The translations under genes were made by a program, and so were the position numbers. 10,599 nucleotides of DNA from Chloroflexota bacterium. GTDB taxonomy: Bacteria; Chloroflexota; Anaerolineae; Anaerolineales; Villigracilaceae. A model generated the notes under the pieces. The model was not told where the DNA came from and ran no database searches. It saw only the letters and a program-made list of their open reading frames with translations. The stretch is taken from the NCBI GenBank assembly GCA_016191895.1, contig JACPVD010000264.1:1-10599 (forward strand), written 5' to 3'. Shown piece after piece: positions 1-5,418 of this stretch (position 1 is its first letter; each line of letters starts with the position of its first letter).

Positions 1-471
1 GAACCACCTCAGGGGTCTTGTCAGCGGCAGCAGCCGAGCCGCGCGCTTCAGAGTTTCGGGGAAGAATTTCGGGGAAGGTGCTACGAAGGAATCGACGAGC
101 GAATCCGCGAACATCTGGTGACCGACGAAATCTCCATCGGCGATTACGTGCTGACAGGCGGCGAATTGCCCGCGCTGATTTTGATCGATGCAATTTCACG
201 ATTACTGCCCGATGTGCTTGGCGACCCCACCGGCGCGGAGGACGACTCGCATTCCATGGGATTGCTCGAATATCCGCATTACACCCGTCCACCCGAGTTT
301 CGCGGATGGAAAGTCCCTGATGTATTGCTCACCGGCGCCCACGCAAGAATCGACAAATGGCGGCGCGAACAAGCCCTCGAGCGGACTTACAAAAAACGTC
401 CCGATATGCTCGAGAAAACAGAACTCAGCAAGGACGATAAAAAGTTCCTGGATGGATTACGCAACACGTAA
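1..471 (+). CDS. trmD: tRNA (guanine-N1-)-methyltransferase TrmD, 3' part; 5' edge frame-disrupted
   Basis: C-terminal part of the SPOUT methyltransferase that makes m1G37 in tRNAs from S-adenosylmethionine, a housekeeping activity that prevents +1 frameshifting. In frame 1 the motif [13 protein letters not shown] (codons 79-117) runs into [23 protein letters not shown], which forms the knotted AdoMet site. LLPDVLG, EDDSH (position of the family's catalytic Asp) and PHYTRPPEF follow, then the C-terminal tRNA-binding helices down to TAA at 469-471. The gene begins outside the window. Codons 16-78 do not read like TrmD in this frame, although PPQG at the very start does; frame 3 reads VLSAAAAE, closer to the expected helix. 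This suggests compensating indels or poor sequence there. The expected family motif is CGRYEG, but here it reads GRCYEG. The usual downstream neighbour rplS is absent; an MFS gene follows. The identity is secure; the integrity of the first ~80 bases is not. Confidence 0.93.
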   Translation, partial: EPPQGSCQRQQPSRALQSFGEEFRGRCYEGIDERIREHLVTDEISIGDYVLTGGELPALILIDAISRLLPDVLGDPTGAEDDSHSMGLLEYPHYTRPPEFRGWKVPDVLLTGAHARIDKWRREQALERTYKKRPDMLEKTELSKDDKKFLDGLRNT

Positions 472-514
472 CACGCACCGCATACCACGTACCACGTATC
501 ACGTATCACGTACC
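459..514. repeat. Heptanucleotide tandem array 1 (8 units, ACGTAYC-type)
   Basis: Eight head-to-tail 7-bp units run without a gap. The last four (487-514) are almost identical, ACGTACC or ACGTATC; the four before are degenerate (for example ACGCAAC, ACGTAAC, GCATACC). The array starts inside trmD: its second unit supplies the last Thr codon and the TAA stop, so the final residues R-N-T of TrmD are repeat-encoded. It ends just before the GGAGGA ribosome-binding site of the MFS gene. The design resembles the short tandemly repeated heptamers (STRR) described in cyanobacteria; equivalence here is inference. An array of equal length and opposite orientation lies on the other side of the MFS gene. 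Confidence 0.85.
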
Positions 515-531
515 ACCCCCGGAGGACTCCC

Positions 532-1809
532 ATGTCATCGAGATTGAACTACGGCAAGACCTTCCTGCTCGGTTTTGGATTTTTCGGCTTAAGCGTGGTT
601 TGGGGCGTGTATAACGCCTTTGTGCCGATCTTCCTCTCGGAAAAATTCGGCTTGGATATCCGCGTGGTTGGTTTCTTCATGACGCTGGATAACATCGCCG
701 CCCTGTTGATTCAACCTCCCATCGGCGCATGGTCTGACCGGTTGCGCACGCCCATGGGACGCCGCATTCCCTTCCTGCTGATTGGCGCTCCCATTACAGC
801 CGTTGCATTCGGGTTGATTCCGCTCCCTGCTGTGCTTCCATTGTTTGTAGCCTGCACCAGTACATTGCTATTAAGCGCGGCGTTTTGGCGTACGCCGGTC
901 ATCGCGCTCATGCCCGATATTACTCCTTCCGAATTTCGCTCACAGGCCAATGGAATCATTAATTTTATGGGCGGGTTTGGCACGATCGTGGCACTACAAA
1001 CGGGCGGCATGTTATATAAGATGAGTCCCAACTTTCCCTTCTGGCTTGGCTCCACGCTGGTTTTGATTGCCGCGCTGGTCGTGTATCTCTTTATTGAAGA
1101 ACCAAAGGAATATGAACAAACGCAGACACAACCCGGTTTGCTCGCCAGCCTGCGCGAAGTCGCCACCGACGCCGATAAAAGCGGATTGCGAATCCTGTTT
1201 GCGATCTTCTTCTGGTTTATCGGTTTCTCGGCGGTGGAAACCTTCTTCACCCTGTATGCAAAGAATCACCTCGGCCTGAACGAAGGCGACGGCGCGACAT
1301 TGTTATCTGTCCTGCCTTTATTCTTCGTGCTCTTTGCAATTCCTTCGGGATTTATCGCCGGCAAAATCGGGCGGCGCATGACGATCTCGATCGGCTTGAT
1401 CACCATCACCCTGATGCTGGTTTTGCTATACGTCACACCGGCAAAAGCGTTATTAACCGGCATTGCACCCCTGCCGTTGGTGGGCATCCCAATCGAAGAA
1501 GGCGGAACGCGCATGTTAACCCTCGCCGGTGTCCTGCTCATTCTCGGCGGAGTCGGCTGGGCTTGCATCAACATCAACTCCCTTCCCATGATCGTCGATT
1601 TGACCAGTGCGGCGCGCATCGGCACATTCACCGGGTTGTATTATCTTTTCTCCACGTTCTCGGCAATCATTGGGCCCAACGTGAATGGCTGGGCAATTCA
1701 ACTCACGGGAAATAATTACAACATCATCATGTTGATCGCGCCGGTGTTCATGATGATCGCATTTTGGCTGATGCTTGGCGTGAAGCGCGGAGAGGCGGCG
1801 CAAGGATAA
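532..1809 (+). CDS. MFS transporter, SLC45/GPH-like (sugar-type symporter family)
   Basis: A 425-residue, very hydrophobic protein with the alternation expected of 12 membrane helices. Near the N terminus, D53-N54 in the predicted second helix is followed by a loop G65-A-W-S-D-R-L-R-T-P-M-G-R-R78 and then PFLLIGAP. This is the extended motif A (GxxSDRxxTxxGRRxPF) of the SLC45 and GPH sugar-cation symporters. The second half has the matching loop G277-K-I-G-R-R282 between helices 8 and 9. The start ATG is supported by GGAGGA at 521-526. The likely role is proton- or sodium-coupled uptake or exchange of a sugar or glycoside in the cytoplasmic membrane; the substrate cannot be read from sequence. 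The stop codon is 10 bases from the next lipoprotein gene, so the two are probably co-transcribed. Heptamer arrays flank it on both sides. Family assignment is firm, substrate unknown. Confidence 0.85.
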   Translation: MSSRLNYGKTFLLGFGFFGLSVVWGVYNAFVPIFLSEKFGLDIRVVGFFMTLDNIAALLIQPPIGAWSDRLRTPMGRRIPFLLIGAPITAVAFGLIPLPAVLPLFVACTSTLLLSAAFWRTPVIALMPDITPSEFRSQANGIINFMGGFGTIVALQTGGMLYKMSPNFPFWLGSTLVLIAALVVYLFIEEPKEYEQTQTQPGLLASLREVATDADKSGLRILFAIFFWFIGFSAVETFFTLYAKNHLGLNEGDGATLLSVLPLFFVLFAIPSGFIAGKIGRRMTISIGLITITLMLVLLYVTPAKALLTGIAPLPLVGIPIEEGGTRMLTLAGVLLILGGVGWACININSLPMIVDLTSAARIGTFTGLYYLFSTFSAIIGPNVNGWAIQLTGNNYNIIMLIAPVFMMIAFWLMLGVKRGEAAQG

Positions 1810-1819
1810 AGGATGAAGG

Positions 1820-2896
1820 ATGAAAGTTGCAGGTTACAAGTTGCGGGTTACGAATTACGTATTACGTTTTGCGTGTTGCGTGTTGATGGCAGGTCTTGTC
1901 TCCTGCATGAGATCGCAGGATTGTTCGAGCGTGGAAATCTTTTGCGCCGGGTTGGTGACAGATACGCTTGGCATCGACGATAATGGGATGAATCGGGAAA
2001 TATGGGCGGGCTTGCAGGAAGCCGTTGCAGGCGGGATCATCGACCACGCCGATTTTATCGAATCGGTCGATGCGCGGGATTACGATAAGAACATCGCTTA
2101 TTTCGTCGAGCATGAATATGACGTGATCATCACTAACGGGATTGGAATGCGGGATGCGACGATTCGCGCCGCGGATTTATCTTCGCGCGATCTTTCCACG
2201 GGCGAGCCTGCTCCTGTTTTCATCGGCATGGATCAACCCTTTGAGGAATCTCGCCCAAACCTCATCTCCATTACCTTCCCCGAAGACCAGATGGGATTCG
2301 TCGCCGGGGCATTGGCCGCAAAACTATCGGAAACGGGAATTGTCGGTGGCGTGTGCGAGACCTCGGGCATCGACGCGATGTGGCGATATTGCGAGGGCTT
2401 CCGCGCCGGCGCGGAGTTTACCGACCCAACTATCAATGTGCAGGTGATCTATCGCGAAGATGAAGAACGCGAAAAATTGTTTATCGACGAGGAGTGGGGA
2501 TATGCAATGGCGAAACGACTCATTAAGCGCGGCGCGGATGTGATCTTCGCAGCGGGCGGAGTCACTGGGCAGGGCGCGTTGCAGGCTGTGAATGATTTGT
2601 CGTTTGAAACCGGGATTCGCGTGTATGCCGTCGGCGCGGAGCAGGATCAGGGCGCGGTATTGGCAGGATCAGGATCGAGGGTGGTCACATCTGTTTTGGG
2701 AAGTGTCCGGCTTGAAGTCCAGAGGGCGATGCGCTTGTTACGGGAGGGAGAAAGCCCGGCGCCGGGATCCGGTCAAATCACGTTTATGCCGCTTAATGAG
2801 AAATTCCCGGAAAGTTGGACGCGGGAGCTGGAGATTTTGCTTGGACAGTTGCAAAACGGCGAGGTCGCCACGGGGGTGCCGGCGGAGAAGCCGTGA
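1820..2896 (+). CDS. BMP/PnrA-like substrate-binding lipoprotein, divergent paralogue
   Basis: A 358-residue extracytoplasmic lipoprotein of the basic membrane protein family (PnrA/NupN type), the substrate receptors of nucleoside ABC importers. The signal peptide ends in the lipobox L26-V-S-C29. The mature protein starts with D-C35-S-x4-F-C42-A-G-L-V-T-D48 and continues through IGMDQ, FPEDQMGFVAGALAA, MWRYCEGFRAG, IFAAGGVTGQGAL and VGAEQDQG, all recognisable BMP landmarks. The loop that in the canonical neighbour reads VNDKSFNQ is changed to IDDNGMNR, so the family's conserved Ser-Phe pair is lost and the ligand may differ. The ATG at 1820 is preceded by AAAGGA (1808-1813); the later in-frame ATG at 1886 would remove most of the signal peptide. 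Residues 3-23 are encoded by a heptanucleotide array and show a 7-residue repeat. It sits 10 bases after the MFS gene and upstream of its canonical paralogue. Confidence 0.88.
   Translation: MKVAGYKLRVTNYVLRFACCVLMAGLVSCMRSQDCSSVEIFCAGLVTDTLGIDDNGMNREIWAGLQEAVAGGIIDHADFIESVDARDYDKNIAYFVEHEYDVIITNGIGMRDATIRAADLSSRDLSTGEPAPVFIGMDQPFEESRPNLISITFPEDQMGFVAGALAAKLSETGIVGGVCETSGIDAMWRYCEGFRAGAEFTDPTINVQVIYREDEEREKLFIDEEWGYAMAKRLIKRGADVIFAAGGVTGQGALQAVNDLSFETGIRVYAVGAEQDQGAVLAGSGSRVVTSVLGSVRLEVQRAMRLLREGESPAPGSGQITFMPLNEKFPESWTRELEILLGQLQNGEVATGVPAEKP
1825..1880. repeat. Heptanucleotide tandem array 2 (8 units, NNTTRCG-type) inside a signal-peptide coding region
   Basis: Eight consecutive 7-bp units with consensus NNTTRCG (first two end in A); a ninth degenerate unit reaches 1887. 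The core TRCG with 7-bp period is the reverse-orientation counterpart of the ACGTAYC array at 459-514, and both arrays are 56 bp long. Because three units make seven codons, the array is translated as a heptapeptide repeat in the signal peptide of the BMP lipoprotein: V-A-G-Y-K-L-R, V-T-N-Y-V-L-R, F-A-C-C-V-L-M. Confidence 0.85.
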
Positions 2897-2942
2897 AAGT
2901 TGTCTGACATATTACATGAAAATTGCCAAATTTTGTACGGAC

Positions 2943-2971
2943 TTGCACAACCCAAAATAAAGATTTATACT
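2943..2971 (+). promoter_or_regulatory. Sigma-70-type promoter for the canonical BMP gene
   Basis: TTGCAC at 2943-2948 and TATACT at 2966-2971 are separated by exactly 17 bp, a near-ideal housekeeping promoter. Transcription would start near 2978, leaving a leader of about 62 bases. The leader contains a short GGTC-GAAA-GGCC stem with a GNRA tetraloop (2977-2988) and a GGCCGGCC palindrome (2999-3006). No transcription terminator is visible between the preceding gene and this promoter, so read-through from upstream is also possible. Confidence 0.72.
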
Positions 2972-3039
2972 TGCAAGGTCGAAAGGCCGCGCTCAACAGG
3001 CCGGCCGAAATCCCCTACCTTTTCATGAGGAGAAGAAAA

Positions 3040-4086
3040 ATGAAAAAGCTGTATGTTTTTATGGCGCTTTTGGTTGTCGCTTCGATGGCTCTTAGCGCGT
3101 GCGGCGGAGGCGCTCCGACCGCTGAAGACTGTTCGAAGGAAGACGTGTTCTGCGTGGGTCTCGTGACCGACGTGGGCAAGGTTAATGATAAGTCCTTCAA
3201 CCAGTCGGCGTGGGAAGGCGTGCAACAGGCTCAGGCTGAAGGCAATGCGGATGTGGTTCAGTTCATCGAAACCGCCGACGCCAAAGACTACGCCAAGAAC
3301 ATTGCCCAGTTCGGCGATGCGGGTTACGATGTGATCGTGACCGTTGGTTTCGGTCTTGGTGAGGCTACCAATGCCGCCGCCGCGACCTACCCGAATGTCC
3401 GCTTCATCGGCGTGGATCAATTCAACGCCGAGACCGTTGCGGGTGTTTCTGGTTTGAACTTCCCTGAAGACAATGCTGGTTTCCTCGTTGGCGCGCTTGC
3501 CGCAGCCATGTCGGAGAGTCACAAGATCGGCGCCGTCTGCGGTACCGATGTGGTTCCTCCCGTATGGCGCTTTGGTGAAGGCTACAAGGCTGGCGCCGCC
3601 TATGCCGATGGCATGAATGGCACCACCACCGAAGTGTTCGTTGTGTATCACAGCGACGTGGGTTTCGATAAGACCTTTACCGATCCCGAGTGGGGCGCGA
3701 CAACCGCCAAGTCCATGATGGATCAGGGCGCGGACGCGATCTTCGGTTGCGGCGGTTTGACCGGTAACGGCGCTGTCAGCGCGGCCGCCCAGGCTGGCAA
3801 ATATGGCATTGGCGTGGATAAGGATCAATATTTCGAGTTAACCGATGCCGCTCCGCGCATGCTTTCCAGCGCGATCAAACTGATCACCCCTGGAGTTGCC
3901 AAATTGATCGCGGCGGCCAAAGCCGGTACGCTCGAGGACGGCAACGTGTTTGGCGATGCTGGTTATGCTCCCTACCACGATCTTGACTCCAGCGTTCCCG
4001 ACGAAGGCAAGAAGATGATGGAAGAACTCAACAAGGGACTGCTCGACGGTTCGATCAAGACCAACGTTCCGCCGGTCAAGCCGTAG
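3040..4086 (+). CDS. BMP/PnrA-like nucleoside-binding lipoprotein (canonical)
   Basis: Substrate receptor of the ABC importer encoded downstream; BMP-family proteins in Bacillus (NupN), Treponema (PnrA) and Borrelia (BmpD) bind purine nucleosides. The protein has 348 residues, as usual. A lipoprotein signal peptide ends in L18-S-A-C21. The mature N terminus has C31-S-x4-F-C38 and then GLVTDVGKVNDKSFNQSAWEG (residues 40-60), the family's ligand-loop signature. G124-V-D, FPEDNAGFLVGALAA (141-155), PPVWRFGEGYKAG (173-185), GCGGLTGNGA (236-245) and GVDKDQYF follow. The chosen ATG has GAGGAGAAG at 3027-3035. An in-frame GTG-type start further upstream would place about 39 non-signal residues before the signal peptide and is rejected. 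It has its own promoter and terminator, so the receptor can be made in excess over the permease. Nucleoside specificity is inferred from the family. Confidence 0.92.
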   Translation: MKKLYVFMALLVVASMALSACGGGAPTAEDCSKEDVFCVGLVTDVGKVNDKSFNQSAWEGVQQAQAEGNADVVQFIETADAKDYAKNIAQFGDAGYDVIVTVGFGLGEATNAAAATYPNVRFIGVDQFNAETVAGVSGLNFPEDNAGFLVGALAAAMSESHKIGAVCGTDVVPPVWRFGEGYKAGAAYADGMNGTTTEVFVVYHSDVGFDKTFTDPEWGATTAKSMMDQGADAIFGCGGLTGNGAVSAAAQAGKYGIGVDKDQYFELTDAAPRMLSSAIKLITPGVAKLIAAAKAGTLEDGNVFGDAGYAPYHDLDSSVPDEGKKMMEELNKGLLDGSIKTNVPPVKP

Positions 4087-4098
4087 GTTTCTATAATG

Positions 4099-4154
4099 TC
4101 TGGAGTGCAAAGTCTCCGACTTTGCAACCAACGTCAGAGACGTTGGACTCCGGG
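4099..4154. repeat. Palindromic element able to fold as a three-way junction
   Basis: Two perfect 8-bp hairpins stand side by side: TGCAAAGT (4106-4113) with ACTTTGCA (4119-4126) around a 5-base loop, and CCAACGTC (4128-4135) with GACGTTGG (4139-4146) around a 3-base loop. They are enclosed by an outer stem TCTGGAG (4099-4105) with CTCCGGG (4148-4154), 7 bp including two G-U pairs, leaving only single unpaired A residues at the junction. A perfect TATAAT lies at 4092-4097 just before it and a strong terminator follows at 4165. It could be a REP/MITE-type repeat, part of the 3' end of the BMP mRNA, or a small RNA; sequence alone does not decide. Confidence 0.75.
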
Positions 4155-4164
4155 AATTTTACAG

Positions 4165-4198
4165 CGGAAAGGAGGCGCGAGTCTCCTTTCCGTTTTTA
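4165..4198 (+). terminator. Rho-independent terminator after the BMP gene
   Basis: A perfect 10-bp stem, CGGAAAGGAG (4165-4174) with CTCCTTTCCG (4183-4192), has an 8-base loop and is followed by TTTTT at 4193-4197. It separates the binding-protein transcript from the permease operon. Confidence 0.9.
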
Positions 4199-4240
4199 TT
4201 TGGTTTTGCAATGCATTTTCGAGCTTGCGAACGGCTTGTT

Positions 4241-4249
4241 TGATATAAT
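4241..4249 (+). promoter_or_regulatory. Extended -10 promoter of the permease/ATPase operon
   Basis: TGATATAAT is an exact TGn-TATAAT extended -10 element. No good -35 hexamer is seen at 16-18 bp, which is typical for extended -10 promoters. Transcription would start near 4256, giving a leader of about 28 bases, too short for a riboswitch. Together with the terminator at 4165-4198 it makes the permease operon a separate transcription unit. Confidence 0.65.
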
Positions 4250-4283
4250 CACCTCATAATTTACAGTTCGACTGGAGCAAAGG

Positions 4284-5411
4284 ATGCAATCAGAAAAGCA
4301 ATCGGGTTCGCTGACACGACAAATATTGCAATCCATTTCAGAGGCCAGTCTTGTTCCCTTTCTGGCGATTCTGACCGCGGTTATTGTTGGCGGCATCGTT
4401 ATTTTGTTCGTGGGCGGGGATCCGATCCTTGCCTACCGGGGATTGCTTCAAGGTTCATTTGGTTCCACAAAAGCATTAAGCGAAACCGCCATTTGGGCCA
4501 CGCCCTACATTTTCGCCGGGCTGGCGGTGGCGCTGGCCTTCAAAGGTGGCCTGTTCAACATCGGCGCGGAGGGGCAGCTCGCTGTGGGGGCGGTCGTTTC
4601 CGCATTGATCGGGTATGCCCTGCCGGAGTGGCTCGGCTTTGACGTGCCGGCCATCATCCATCTTCCGCTGGTTGTCGTCTTTGGCGTGATCATGGGCGGA
4701 GTTTGGGCGGGGATCGTGGGGGCGTTGAAGGCCTATACGGGCGGGCATGAAGTGATCAACACCATCATGATGAATTACATCGCGCTCAACACCACGTCTT
4801 TTTTGTTGAACGGCGTGATGAAGGATCGCAGTCCGACGAATGTGATCGCCCGCACCCCGTTGATTGCCGATAGCGCGCGCATCCCGCCGATCTTTGAGGG
4901 ACTGCGCGTTCACTGGGGATTTGTCCTTGCGTTGTTGACGGCTTTCTTTATCTGGTGGCTGTTGACTAAAACCACACTGGGATTCCAAATCCGCACGGTG
5001 GGCTTGAATCCAGACGCGGCAAAATACGCCGGCATCAATGTCAAACGCATCGTCATCCTGACCATGGCGCTTTCCGGCATGTTGGCCGGGCTGGCGGGCG
5101 TCATCGAAGTGAGCGGGTTGAATTATCGCCACGAACTTGGCTTCTCCATTGGCTATGGATATGATGCGATCGCCATTGCTCTGCTTGGCAAGTCGCATCC
5201 GCTGGGGGTGGTGCTGGCCGCCATCCTGTTCGCCGCCATGCGCAACGGCGCGACGCGCATGCAGTTTCTCACGCAAATGCCGGTGGATTTAATATCCATG
5301 CTTCAGGCGTTCATCCTGTTGTTCGTTGCGGCGGACGCGATCATTCGCTACATTTATCGAATCAAATCCAAGGGCGAGCGAGTCGTCCTGACACGCGGCT
5401 GGGGAGGCTAG
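4284..5411 (+). CDS. BMP-type ABC importer permease 1 (NupP/YufP-like)
   Basis: A 375-residue integral membrane permease of the BPD_transp_2 (RbsC/LivHM-like) superfamily, in the subgroup that partners BMP/PnrA receptors. A long first membrane segment lies at about residues 23-43. Hallmarks are F91-N-I-G-A-E-G-Q-L99, then GGHEVINTIMMNYIA, TVGLNPDAAKYAGIN and a glycine-rich stretch LSGMLAGLAG near the C-terminal third. It forms the transmembrane pathway as a heterodimer with the permease encoded next. The start ATG has GGAG at 4274-4277. The stop TAG is 7 bases before the next start, and that gene's Shine-Dalgarno overlaps this stop, suggesting translational coupling. In Bacillus the equivalent NupNOPQ system takes up guanosine; nucleoside transport here is inferred from the family. 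Confidence 0.92.
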   Translation: MQSEKQSGSLTRQILQSISEASLVPFLAILTAVIVGGIVILFVGGDPILAYRGLLQGSFGSTKALSETAIWATPYIFAGLAVALAFKGGLFNIGAEGQLAVGAVVSALIGYALPEWLGFDVPAIIHLPLVVVFGVIMGGVWAGIVGALKAYTGGHEVINTIMMNYIALNTTSFLLNGVMKDRSPTNVIARTPLIADSARIPPIFEGLRVHWGFVLALLTAFFIWWLLTKTTLGFQIRTVGLNPDAAKYAGINVKRIVILTMALSGMLAGLAGVIEVSGLNYRHELGFSIGYGYDAIAIALLGKSHPLGVVLAAILFAAMRNGATRMQFLTQMPVDLISMLQAFILLFVAADAIIRYIYRIKSKGERVVLTRGWGG

Positions 5412-5418
5412 GAGAACC

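Noticed and set aside
18..320. 100-codon plus-strand frame at the window start
   Set aside because: Overlaps trmD in another frame. Only its first few codons (VLSAAAAE) are informative, as a hint of a frameshift in trmD.
459..514. Heptamer array considered as a CRISPR-like array
   Set aside because: The units are 7 bp, directly adjacent, with no spacers and no cas genes.
2972..3039. Possible purine riboswitch in the leader of the BMP gene
   Set aside because: The leader is only about 62 bases and lacks the conserved purine-aptamer core and loop sequences; only a short GNRA-capped stem is present.
2965..3828. 287-codon minus-strand open frame opposite the canonical BMP gene
   Set aside because: It runs over the promoter and start of a well-supported gene, has no ribosome-binding site evidence and no family resemblance.
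4099..4154. Three-way junction element considered as a tRNA or tmRNA fragment
   Set aside because: Too short, with no anticodon arm, T-loop consensus or CCA-type end.
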